DNA of 64,000 nucleotides from assembly GCF_042242105.1 (NCBI RefSeq), contig NC_092025.1:15304309-15368308 (forward strand). The letters run 5' to 3'. The first letter of the stretch is position 1, and each line of letters opens with the position of its first letter. The position numbers and the translations under genes are program-made. Of the stretch, positions 1 to 13,100 are shown piece after piece. The notes beneath the pieces are model-generated. The model searched no databases and was not told the origin of the DNA. It worked only from the letters and a program-made list of their open reading frames with translations. This DNA is from Pempheris klunzingeri. Taxonomy: Eukaryota; Chordata; Actinopteri; Acropomatiformes; Pempheridae.

Positions 1-1030
1 TTAGTCAAGAAGTCCTTACTGGCTCTATAACAACATCAGAGAGCCTTGAACAGCCTGATAATGTTGCAGGCCAGCAGCTTCCAGCCAGCAACTGGAGGAG
101 TGAGGATGATGTTGATGTTGTTGGACTTCTGTAGGAGACGTTCAGCACACACGAGGCAGCGAAATTTAGCAGGATCTAAATTTGAGTTTATGGTCAAACA
201 AATAAAATGTTTTGTACTTGTTAGGCTGCTTTTATGATGAGATGCAGTAGAGGATGTGCAGTGACTCTGCTGTTACCTTCAGGGGGGAGTTTATTCCCCC
301 ACTGAGACATGGACAGAGAACAGTCTTGACCGAGATTAAATAATTTCTCCATCAAGCTTGAAGGTTAAATTCACAACTACAAAAATAGTAGTTTGACTAA
401 ATTATCTTTACACATAAAAAGCTGGCATATGGACCTTTTGTTAGAATTATTCAAAATGATTTAAGATGACTCTGGGGGCAGTTAGTGGACTGCTACTAGA
501 TTACCCAAGAGGCCAAGAGTGTTCATCATATGGTCTGTCTCAGTTTATACTTTTACACTTTATTCTACAACACATTGGGGGCCATTTTTGAGACCTGATG
601 ATTGATGTGATGTGGTGAGTTTTCTTAAGCATTTTTCTGAGTAAGCTGAAGTTGCTGAGAACTTTGCTTTGGGCAGAATTGTGTTGAAACACAGTCGTCC
701 AAGCTGCTGGAAATAAGATTTGAAACATTTTTTGGACAGAGAATATCAAACATCAATGCAATATTGTAGTTTTCTCACTGTGGTAGACTATTACTACCTT
801 TAAGAAGAGGGCTGGTCAGCAGTGGAGACACTAAATACCCACAGCATACAATATAGCCACCACCACAGTACAAAGAGAGGGGAGCGCTAATAGAGTATGC
901 AAAAAGTGTCAATAATTAGAGTCCAACTTATTATCAACAACACCCCGAATACTGACTGAACAAAGACATTATAAAAAAAATGGGACCCAAGTGGACCAAT
1001 GAATGGTTGCCTAAACCTCCGTAAGACACT
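1..1030. other. Upstream intergenic DNA, no gene recognised
   Basis: This AT-rich stretch precedes the tcerg1 promoter. Open frames are under 70 codons, lie on both strands and show no recognisable protein or splice-supported exon. It may hold the distal promoter of tcerg1 or the end of an unseen neighbour, but nothing in the sequence decides this. Confidence 0.5.
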
Positions 1031-1152
1031 CCTCATCCAATCAGAGCTCACGCAATCAGGGCTGCGCTATGATTGACATCACAGTTCAGCGAATAGGAAA
1101 AGTCGAAGCCACTTAGGGGCGTTTCCAGGAAGAGCGGTTACATTTTCCTGTA
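1031..1152 (+). promoter_or_regulatory. tcerg1: Proximal promoter and 5' UTR of tcerg1
   Basis: A CCAAT box lies at 1037-1041 in the context TCCAATCAG, and a second CAAT-like word (GCAATCAGG) follows at about 1052. GC content rises toward the start codon at 1153, and no TATA box is evident. This layout is usual for a housekeeping-type, TATA-less vertebrate promoter. The transcription start is inferred to lie within about 100 bases upstream of the ATG and was not determined. Confidence 0.5.
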
Positions 1153-4100
1153 ATGGCGGACCAGGCAGAGAGCGAGACTATCGGGTTCAGCGACAACAGG
1201 TCAGATAATAGCAAATAAGGCTTCAAGATGAATTTCATCACAGTGCACTATGAAGCACAAGCCGACAAGTAATACGGAGTTACTCAGCGTTGTTTTTGGT
1301 TCAGAGTTTGGGATAAACAGTAGTCTTACTTGTGGATGTAGCCACGCTGCTAACTAGCTGCTAGCTAACTAGCTTGTGTTGCCAAGCGGCTCGTCTGTCT
1401 GCTCTCCGCTCGTGGCACGCGGTAAACACAGTCAGCCAGATCAAACACAGCCAGATGTTTTCGTCTTTCGCCGGGCTGCATACCTCACCAGGCCCAGACT
1501 GTGTGCTCAGACATAGCTCCTGTAAATGTTTATACAAATGTTAATGTAGAACAGCCAGCCTGCTAGCTAGCTACGCTATGCTACATTCATTAGTAAGCAG
1601 GGGCACATAACGCCTTTCATTCTGTTTTGGATGGTCTGGCTTTCTGTCAGCCAAGTTAGATATTGACGAGATTCACCAATTGAAAGTTTGAAGTTATGTA
1701 GAAACAAAGTATGCACTGCTAACAGGATATCCCCCGGGAGAATTCAACATTTAGACACTCCAGAGCTTCATAATGCACTAACATCGCTCTCTGAGGCTCC
1801 TTTGAAAACAATCATCCACGTCTGTGCGACTTCACCTTCACTGCAGCTCACACGTACATGAATTAGGACAACTATATTTCTACAAAACCTTAAATGCATC
1901 ATCGTTTTATACAGACAAAAGTAATCAACACACTTTTTGGACAATCTGCTAAACTATCCCAGCTTGCACTGCAGCTTCCTTCATCTTAAACATCGGTACA
2001 GTATGTCTGGATTGTTAAGCAAGTAACACATTGCATTGTTTTGCATGGCCTGCAAGATGTCGATGTTGTTAATATTGTCAGATTGTGCGATATTTAGTGA
2101 AGCACAACTTGGGTTCCATAAATAACATTACAGTGTGATTGACAAGTAGATTGTAGATTCGTATTATTATGCACCAATGTTCTGACAATTTGAAACCACC
2201 TAATTAGTTATTGTGATATTCAGGAAACTAGACAGTTTTTAGTGTGATGTGTCCTTTTTGTTGCCCAGCCCTACCTGTAGTTAGGTAGTGATCTGCCATT
2301 GAACACTGGCTGTAACTTGATATTGTTTTGGTGTGCTAGAATGGCGCAGCAGGCAGTGCGGTTTCGTGGCCCTGCGCCTGCACCTGCGCCCAATCAGACC
2401 CCAGTGTTACGAGGCCCACCACCACTCCTCAGGCCACCGCCGCCACCTTTTGGGATGATGAGGGGACCCCCACCACGACCCCCATTTGCACGTCCACCTT
2501 TTGACCCCAGCATGCCGCCCATCCCACCACCAGGAGGCATGCCACCACCAATCGGACCTCCTCATCTACAGGTGACAGTTTCCTTATTTTTATACATGTT
2601 CTTCTTCATGACTCAGCAGGGCTGAACTGTTTTTAAAAACAACAAATCTTTTTAAAAAGACAGACAAAGATTGCTATTGGTGTAGTATGTCTGGGGGTAA
2701 TGGGCCATTTAGGCCAAATCCTCTAATCAATGAGCCAGACTGTTAAATGGCAGTGTTAGCCAAAAACACTTCCATCCTTTTCTTTTGTACCCAGTATGTT
2801 TTCAATAAATTGTTCATAAAATGTTCAATATCACAGTTGATAAACACAATAAGATAAATATATTTCAATAGTCCATAGTAGCCAAAATACTTAATTGACT
2901 TGCAGAAACATTTCATTGACTTGCAGAAAGAAGCGAGAGAATGGGGGGTACAAAAGTGAATTGAAAAGCATGCACATAAAGGCCAGTGAGAAAGAGATGG
3001 AGCTTACTAATGGACAGAAAGAAACATTACGTTGAACAGGATCTTATTCAGCATAATTCTCAGGTATATTGATGATGTGTTTGGAAGTACTAGTATACGC
3101 TTTAGAGCCTTACATAGATAGCTTAAGGAAAAGGATGAGTCCTTCAGCAGAGATATGACCCACAGTTTTGAATTCATATTGATCTGTCGTTCAGCCGTCT
3201 GGCAAGCAGAGACTGCAAAGAAATTAAGCACAAAGAAAGCTTTAGTCCTTTCTGGCATGAACAGCGGTATCGACTCCTTGAACGAGACTCAAAACAGAAT
3301 CAGGAGGAATATGACTTGCTCTCTTTTATAATCTCTTTGGCTGCCACAATCTTAATTGATTGATTGGTTAGACACAATGTGATTCTCTGTACACTGTACA
3401 ATATTGACATACAAACCTCCTAATATGAGGTTTTGCCAAGTTTAGCTGCTGGCTAAACAGTCGATTTCTTATCTGACTGGCCACTTTTCTGAACCCAATG
3501 AGGTCACATTTTGGCAGAGCAGGGAAGTTTCTTATTGGGTAATTTATATTCCAAGGCCTTCTCCATACAGTCTAAGAATTAAATTCCGGGTCTGTATCTT
3601 TTGCTGCAGAGACCTCCGTTCCTTCCCCCTCCCATGGGGAACTTGCCGCCTCCTCCAGGGATGCTGTTTCCTCCTGGGATGCCCCCCATTCCTGCATCTG
3701 GAACTCCTACACTCAACCCTACAGAGGAGATCTGGGTAGAGAACAAGACGCCAGAGGGAAAGGTAAGCTGGAGGGCACATGTCATGTTATCACAATATTA
3801 AAAAAAAGTGCAGTAGATGATACACCTCAATTTATTGCCTGGCTTTATATTCAAGTTACTGTTTATGCCCAAGTTGCAAGCGTTTTTTGTGTCTATTTTC
3901 CCTTCCACAGGCATATTATTACAATGCCAGGACCAGAGAGTCATCATGGAGTAAACCAGATGGTGTGAAGATCATCCAGCAGTCTGAACTCAACCCTCTA
4001 CTTGTAGCGGGGGCTGCGGGGCCGGGGGTGACTGCAGCTGCCAGCTCAAGCAGTGTCAACACTACGGCCAGCACGGCAGCAGCAGCCTCCTCTACTCAGG

Positions 4101-7100
4101 CCCCGTCCACAACCCCCTCCCGCACGCTCACCTCCAGTCCAGACTCCACCACCACCCCCTCCCCCTCTGTGACCATTGCAGGTAAGTACACAGCCATACA
4201 TCAATTCACTCAGACACACATGAAAGCAAAACTAAAAAGCGTCTTTTTTTTGTCTTTTTGTTCCCAAAAGCCACTGTTGTAGCAGACCTAAACCCTGTTG
4301 CCGCAGTGACCTCAACTGTTGCTGTGTCTCCAGTCACTGTGGTAACTGTTTCCACGGTACCGTCACCTGTTACGGCGGTACAGACCGTGCCACTGCTGCC
4401 TGCAGCCCTGCCTCACAGTGTTGCCCAGCCCACCGCAGCCATACCTGCCTTCCCCCCTGTCATGGTGCCACCTTTCAGGGTGCCCTTGCCTGGCATGCAC
4501 ATTCCTCTACCAGGTAAGAACCGCAAACTAAGAGCAAGAAACTAACAGGCCACAATATGTAGTTGCTATCACTGTGCCACAAACCAGTCATTTATATATG
4601 TGTATATATATGTATCAATACAATAAGAGAGGACCTCCATTTAATGCTAGATTTACTTAAATTTAGCTTATTTTAGATTCCTATCCTGGCAATTGCTATC
4701 ACGTGATATCTACTGGAAAAACACAATAATAGGCACAGCAGTAGAATAGGCCCCAAATAAATACTGCAATAAGCTATATTGCAGATTTTTTATCTTAAGT
4801 AAGGATCGGTGCTGGAGCTGATCTAGGCGTATTTGTATGGATTGGTATTAGCTAAAATAAAGCTGATCAAATGGCAATCCTTTTTTTACTGTACTCTACT
4901 GTCATTTTTCCACCTCAGCCTGCTGGTGGTGCTGCGCTGCTCTTCTTTATGACAGCCTACAGTGCAGGATTTTGCTCGTATATGTAAGAAAAGATTAGAA
5001 AATTAAAAATTATTTTGGCACTATGGTAAGAAGTAGACACAGATTTGCTGAAGTGCGATTCTCAGTGTTTATTATTATTAAAGGGCGACAATGTGCTAAA
5101 CATTCAGACAGCAGCTTCTCAGCAGTGTTAGTTTCACTTGTTAAAATGACAAACAGCGGCAGGTCATGTCAGCTGTCGCTAATCAATATTAATTCTGTGA
5201 GTAACTTGATGCCAGAACAAAATGAAACTTGTCGGGTTTGTGTGTCTGCACCCAGCCAGAGACCATTTACAAGGGAAGAAACTCCACGCCACTGTTGCAA
5301 GTGGACTGCGTTTCTTTAGTTTCAGTAATTCCAACAGTGTGATTTGTCTTCTCTCTATCTGATCGCATCTCCCAGTTAATTCATATCAGATAGATAATTT
5401 AACAATTTCTAAAGAGGACCTTCAGTATTTGGAAGAAGTAGCTCATGAAAAACAAGGTGAGCCAAAGTTTATAGGTTAAACCTGTTATTTTACTGTGCCT
5501 GACACATATTTAATAAAATTAGCTCATCTCCTGCTGCTCTTTAAATATAAGTATATAGCAGATACCGCTTCATTAGTCTGATACTAACAGGCTACTTAGC
5601 TCTGTAAATGTTTTGTAGCAACTGACATTTAGTTAAGAATCTCTGTGGAAACTCAGTTTTTGTTATCATCAAAAAGAAATCAGTCTCCAGCTCTAGATGT
5701 TACTGGAACACCACAGTATTAGTAGAAGTATAAGTAATTATTTTATGGCAATATGGATGTTCACTCACAGGTTACACACCTAAATGTCTTTAAAAGACTT
5801 CCCTCTGTCTGGCAGAATTTTGTACAAGGCTCACACAACAACAAGTGCTGAGTGCAGTTGCTTATATTTAAATGTAGGCTGATGTTAATGCTCCTTTTAG
5901 TCGGCTATCTTTGCTTTCAAGGTCTTTCCTGTTGCTTTTCTCTTCTCCTGCTGTTTGTCTTTGATTACACCTTTTTTCTCTCTGTCCCTCATTTTGAACT
6001 AATTTGATATAAAAAAAAAAAACATTCTGGTGGTTTATTTTCTCAGTTTACTGTGTCTTTGTGGACAAAGTGTCAGACGAGGCTAGGTCCAGATTAGGGC
6101 TGATGGTTATTCAGTTGAAAAGTAGACTAGGAGCTTTCTGCCCGACTTTGAGTTTTGTGGTGTTCCAGCATTATGCATTCAGTCTTTCAGATGCGCTTTT
6201 TTACACTTTCCTTTTATTTTTATCACAGTTGTTGATAAAGTATTGGCCTAGAAATGAATCTTAATTGCAATTCGTAAACCCAGTGGACACAGTGCTCACT
6301 CCCAACATCTCTAAATCCATCACAAGCACATAAACGTCAACAGAGACCGAGTTACAAATTTGGCCGTGTCTTTGCCTGAGCGGGGCCACACACACAAACT
6401 CTTGCACACCATGGTAGTTGATGTCTAGTGTCCTTCTGTGTTCAACCAGATGCTTGCTTGTCCGTTGTTCTTGCAGGTGTAGCAATGATGCAGATAGTAG
6501 GTGCACCCTGTGTAAAGGCAGGCCCCAGCGCCAACGGTAAACACCCAGCCGCTCGCCTCTCAGACCTACAGTAGATGGCATGGTAGTGAATGATGTCTAC
6601 ACGAGTCATATGTTATACATGGGAACCCTCAAACAGTGGCATGGTAGTGAATGCTGTGAACATGATCCATCCGGTATACAGTAGTGAACTTTGTTCCATC
6701 TCACTGCCAGAAACACAACAAACAGATTGATTGTTTTAAAGCCTTATTTAAACTCATTTGTGATTGTACAAGGAGACTTAACATGTTCAGTTTACTGTAT
6801 TTACTCTGCGTCACATACATTTCATCACCAGCATACTTTTAAGATATTTCACTTGGACATAGATCAAGAGCATTCCCTTAAAATCAAATAGGAAACAAAA
6901 ATATTCCCTGGTGCAAACATCAGAGTATTCAGCTTCCGCTAAATGATAAATGCACTTCGTTTGTGCGTTGTCCTCAGGAACTGGTAGGTACAGTATCAGC
7001 ATCTCATTTGTCACATTGGGCCAAGTCGTTGATCGTCAGGATCCGACATTTTGAGGTGCGTGTGGTTGGTGACTGCAAACAAGTAGAGCTCCTCTCTGTT

Positions 7101-10100
7101 AGGGACAGTTCCCATAAAGCAGCAGCTGTTGCCTGGTTAGTGATTCAGCAGTGTAGCAGTTAGGGATACATGTCGTGGTCATGTGTCTTCTTTTGTGGCA
7201 TGGTTGTTTTTCTTCGTTTGTGTATGTGGCCTGTGTTTGTTGTCAGTCAGTTATGTCTCTTGAAGGCACCTTTATCTCCTTCCACAAAATGGTCATGATA
7301 TTGTTTATTCACTCACTCATCTTATAATTACTCCTCTAGATGACTGGGCAAATACGTATAGAGGCAGTAGCTGTTTTGCCTGAGGGGCTCTCTGTCTTTC
7401 CTCTGGCTTTGCTTTTACATGTTTTTGATTTAAAAAAAAAAAAAAAAAAAAGTGGGCAACCTGGGGCACATTTCACAAATTGTTGTATAAACTAATGCCT
7501 TTTCTAGAGAATAGTGCACTGCAACTACCATTAGTGGCTCAGACAGGAAGATGACTCTCAGCCAATCACGGTCTGTGTCTTTCCTCTCTGACTAATGGCA
7601 GGCATGCTTCCTGGCATGGGCCCACCTTTAGTTTCCATGATGCACCCACAGCTGGCGCTCTCGACAGCTCCTGCCTCCATGGCCGGATCATTGCAGCTCC
7701 CTGAGTGGTCGGAGTACAAAACAGCTGATGGGAAAACCTACTACTACAACAACCGAACACTGGAGTCCACCTGGGAGAAACCACTGGCTGTGGTGGAAAA
7801 AGGTAGGCCCAGCGGACAAGTGCACGTCATGTCAGGCCTGAGGCGAGATCGTCTTCTAGGCTTGAGCTGGTTTCTAGTATTTTTAGGGCTGTTTGTAGTC
7901 AACCAAAGAAAAAAAAATCAACTGAAATCCTGCCTACTTTTGGGCAAACTGATTGTTTTGATGATTATTGTTATTCCATGCACACATGCTTTCTTCTGCT
8001 ACATGCGGACGATTATTCCATCTCTACACTAAAATCAATATGCGTGTGTGTTGTTTAGTTTTCTTCCTTTCCTCTATGATGATGTTCTCGCACTTTCTTC
8101 GGTTAATTGCTCCCTTCAATCCATCTCTAGTCCTCCACTAGTTGTGCATTACAGAATCACAGCATAATAAATACATGAATATGACAGTTTAAGAAGCCTT
8201 TTCTCCTTTTGAAAGTAACACCAACGATTGAAACTGACCAGAAGATGTCTGCCCTACCAGTATTTCCAATCTCATTACCCACTCTGATTTTCTGCTCACC
8301 AACAACACTGTCATTTGTTGGACAAGATACACAGCCAAGTACAAGAACCTTGATTCCACATTAGCTGTCATTAGATTTACTAGTGTCACGACAGATAATC
8401 AGCATTGAACACTTCATTTTTCTCCTCATTGTCTTCAGAAAAAGAAGCAGAAAGGATCAAGGAGCGTCTGGCCCAGGAGGAAGCTGAGGCAATGGAGATG
8501 GAGGATGAGGATAACAAAACAGAAAACGCTAACAATGACAAGGAGGTTTGTGAAGAGTAGAATTACCTGGTTTAACAACAAAAAACATGTTTCATGTATT
8601 GATATTCAATGCCTTATAAGGTAAATAAACAAATACCAAGTAGTGTCAGACGATGCCTGCATTCATCGGCAGATCTATGTTTTAGCTCACAGCCAATCAC
8701 TGCAAGCGTTCTTCGGTTGAATGCGACATGTGATTGGCCCACTGCTTCAGCAGCTACAACCCATGCAGTCTGTGGTGTGCAGTGAAGTCGAGCACGAGTT
8801 GGCAGCTCATCGTAACGAGATGCAACCAAAATGTTCAAAAGAATATGTAGAAAAAAAGTTATCAAATGAAGTACTCTTAGCGTTGGTATCACTTTAAGGG
8901 TACTGGTATCATGAAACAATACACAGCCCTTATAGTGTATGTGAAAATTAGAGACACATTTTTGCAAATAAGATATAAGTTAACAAGGAATGTAATAGTA
9001 ATGTAAGAACTGTTTTTTTTTTTTTCTCTACCTTTCTTTGTCGAGGAGCCTAAAGAAGAAGAGATGACAGAGGAGGAAAAAGCAGCTCAGAAAGCCCGGC
9101 CAGTAGCCACCAACCCTATCCCTGGCACACCATGGTGCGCACACTGTGGCTCCACTCCCACTTTACTGCAATCATTCGGACACATTCTTTGTTCTGTTCT
9201 AATCTCTAAATAAATGCGTGCGTGTGTGCATGTCTATCAATTTTTATCAGGTGTGTGGTATGGACGGGCGACGATCGCGTGTTCTTCTACAACCCGACCA
9301 CACGGCTGTCCATGTGGGACCGCCCCGAAGAGCTGGTCGGTCGAGCCGATGTTGACAAGCACATCCAGGAGCCACCGCACAAGAGAGGCATGGAGGACAG
9401 CAAGAAGACAGGTGTGGACAACCACACAGTCATGCAGTCAGTGATCATGGCAGTGAACACAGCACGTGTTGTTATTATGAATACTGAGATTAAGGCTACT
9501 TCACATGGTTTAAAGTCACAAAACCTTTGGCCAGAGGAGCGGCGGTGCAGCTGTCATTCTTAACTCTGTATGCTACAATGTGCGTTGTTTTTATTTTGTG
9601 TCCTTGTTCATACACAGGTGTCAATAAGGAGGAGCCAGAATTAGCCATTGCTACTGAGGAGAATCAGGATGAGGAGCCAACAAAAGCCAAAAAGAGGAAG
9701 TAAGTTATGCGCGTACTGCAAAGTCTAAGGAGTCAGCTTATCTCGCTAAAAATATATGGTCAGTTCTTCTTAACTCCTTTCTTGTCTTCTTCCTTTGTTC
9801 CTACTTCCTCTCTCTGCTATCATTTCTAATTCTGTCCACATCTCGTGACCTTTCACCCTCACAGGAAGGAGGATGTGAAGGAACCAGACTCCGAGAAGGA
9901 AGCAGCAATGGAGGCAGAGCTCAGAGCCGCTAGAGAACGAGCTATAGTGCCACTAGAGGCCCGGATGACCCAGTTCAGAGAAATGCTGCTGGAGAGAGGG
10001 GTAACAGAACTTTTATGCTGATGTTACACAGAGCATTTTAGAATTTTTCAATCTTTTGTTTTTAAGACTTTTGGCTTTCAGGCACATGACAATGTATTCT

Positions 10101-13100
10101 TTGAATTTTCCTGAAAGCTTCTATATACATCATCACTTCGTAATTTTTTCTTAGTCATTGTTGGTATCATGGATTATGAGTTTTTGTTATGAGCAGTCTT
10201 TTAATAAATACAAATTAATAATGGACTTTTATGTCATATTGTACCAGCTGAGCTGTGTGTCTAATGCCTGTGTTGTCTGTCTCACATGTAGGTGTCTGCA
10301 TTCTCAACCTGGGACAAAGAGCTTCACAAGATTGTGTTTGACCCGCGTTACCTTCTGCTCAACCCAAAGGAGAGGAAACAGGTTCAGTTCATCATTTGTC
10401 TCCGTCTCTCTCATCACTGTTACTCATCCTCACAGTGTTATGCCATGTCCATTTTTTGTGATTATGTCCACTTCAGGTGTTTGATCAGTATGTGAAGACA
10501 CGAGCGGAGGAGGAGAGGAAGGAGAAGAAGAACAAACTCATGCAGGCCAAAGACGAGTTCAGGAGAATGATGGAGGAGGCGAAGCTCACACCGAGGTAAA
10601 AGGACAGGCCAGTTGTTCTACTGGTGGTTTGTGATTAGTTTGTTGAAGGAAAATATTAATATGTTTGGCGTGAAGCACAATATTCTGTATTGTGTGCTGT
10701 TGCTCAGTGAGACAGGACTGAATAAATAGCCGCCTACAAAGAAAAAAAATACATAATTTTTCTCAAATTTGCCTTTTTTGTTTTGTTCATGAACACAAGT
10801 ACAACACATACATGATATTACTGAACAGCCATTCTACACTCCTCAGTTTAGGACCTTATTTGCAATATTTACCATCATAATATGTTGGTATTTAACATCA
10901 TAAGTAATTAGTGTTTTCTTCTTTATCATTGCGTTGAATAGATCACTTCATGAAATGTTTGTAATGTTTGTAAGATGCATCGTCTTTTTTCTAATCCTTA
11001 CAGGACAACGTTTAGTGAATTTGCCGTGAAGCATGGCCGAGACCCACGTTTCAAAACCATAGAGAAAATGAAGGACAGGGAGGGTATCTTCGTTGAATTC
11101 ATCACTGCTATGAGGAAGAGAGAGAAAGAGGACTCCAAGTCCAGAGGAGAAAAGGTATCACTCACTCACAGTAAAATACTGTTGTACAGTTTCTCTCTGC
11201 AGAACAAGAATGTGATGGTTTTTTTTATTAGGTGAAAGAGGTCAAGACCCTTTACGGCCCTGCTGACGTGTCTTTGAGCAGGTTACTGCCCATGTGGAGA
11301 GGTCTCGTCCTCCTGCTGACAATGTTTTCTGGACAGATTTCCAATTAATTTTGATGTGTGTGTGTTTTGCTCCCAGGTGAAGCAAGACTTCTTTGATCTC
11401 CTCAGTGAGCAGCACATAGAGGGAGGCCAGCGGTGGAGCAAAGTGAAAGAGAGGCTAGAGACTGACCCACGATACAAGGGTGTGGAGAGCTCTGCGCTCC
11501 GAGAAGAACTGTTCAAACAGTACATGGAAAAACAAGCCAAGGTAGGAGCGCTTCTCTGTATGGAAGATGGCAGATGGATATGAATAAGGGAAGGTGTGAG
11601 TAAATGATAGATGGATTGATAATTAGACACATACCTTTTTTTTTTCTCCCTATTTGATCTTTTTTTTTCTCAAGTATCTTTGGATTGAGCCACAGTATTT
11701 CTTTCTTTAAATTGTGGTTGTATGATATTCAAGTACTAGACATTATTATTATATATGAAAGGAAAGAGTGTCTCCCACACAGAGAGTACCCTTAGTATGA
11801 GCTTCTTCAGGTCCGTTCATAGTGGGTCTGGTTGAGTTAGTCGACCCTAAAAGACCAGTTTATGAAGTCCAGCTCAGCCTGCAGGAGTTTCTGATATCTT
11901 GTTATTGGAGGCAATAAAATTGCTTTTTATAGAATTTTTATGGACAGATAATGTCTACATTCCAACGGCAGCTCGCTGTGTGGGACACAGAAGCAAGATA
12001 AAATAATATCCAGTTAGGAAACAAAGCACAAAGCATTAAAAAAATATTTACAATTACAGCAGAGCAAGTGGCAATAAATTCTTGATGAATAAAAACAAGT
12101 CAAAGTGCCTCCTGATATTGCCTGCAGAAATAGACTGAATCATCCAAGACACTGGCAAGAGTTTCTGCTGTCACAGGCGATGAGCTTAAATAGACGGAGT
12201 CTGTCAGAAAATTGTTTCAGCCGTGTCCAAATGGCTGACAGGACTGTGTGGTGATATGTGTATATATATATTTATATATATTTTTTAATACTGGCAGTAT
12301 TTCATGTTGTACCTTTACGTGTTAGCAGGGTTGTTGAATATTGAAGCCAATACGGTAGATTTCTTATGTGATTACTCGATCTTGATAGATCTAGATACTC
12401 TTACTATTGCCTAACTAACACTGTTAATGTTCCTGATTCTGAGCATTGTCCCCAAAACGAGAGTGACACTGCGTGTCGTCCTCCGCAGAGCGTGGACATC
12501 GAGAAGGAGCGTGAGTTGGAGCGACAGGCTCGTATCGAGGCCAGTCTCAGAGAGAGGGAGCGGGAGGTGCAGAAGGCCCGATCAGAACAGACCAAAGAGA
12601 TCGACCGAGAAAGGGAGCAGCACAAGAGGGAGGAGGCCATCCAGCATTTCAAAGCTCTCATGTCTGATATGGTGAGAGGCTCTGCAGCTTTTTTTTCCCT
12701 TTATCAAACTCGCTGTGATCTTAAAAACATGTGCATCATATTTGAAAGTCTTGGTCTGTTTCCGATCACCAGTCACTTTTTAAAGATTTGACAGGAAACA
12801 TGGAGAAGTAACAACTGATTCAAGCTATTTGGTAAAGAATAACTAGTGGCCTAATAGTGTGAATATTTGCCTGAAACTTTGATTCCATGCAGCATCAGGG
12901 CTGAGTATCGGTGCTCAATACCTTTTCAAGGTATCAACCAAAATAACACAATACCATGTAGTATCAAAACGTCCCCATTCAAATGATACCTGCATTCATC
13001 CTATTTGTATCCAGATCTGGAAAAAAATTACTATTAGTATGATTCAGCTCGTAGCCAGTTACTACAAGTGTTCCTCGCTGTCAAGCTACTTGACTACGTG

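Noticed and set aside
5023..5319. 98-codon frame in tcerg1 intron 5
   Set aside because: No recognised protein, no conserved splice junctions, and nearby words suggest transposon decay.
6577..6654. 17-base direct repeat (TGGCATGGTAGTGAATG) in tcerg1 intron 6
   Set aside because: Only two copies about 60 bases apart; no wider array, so a minor local duplication.
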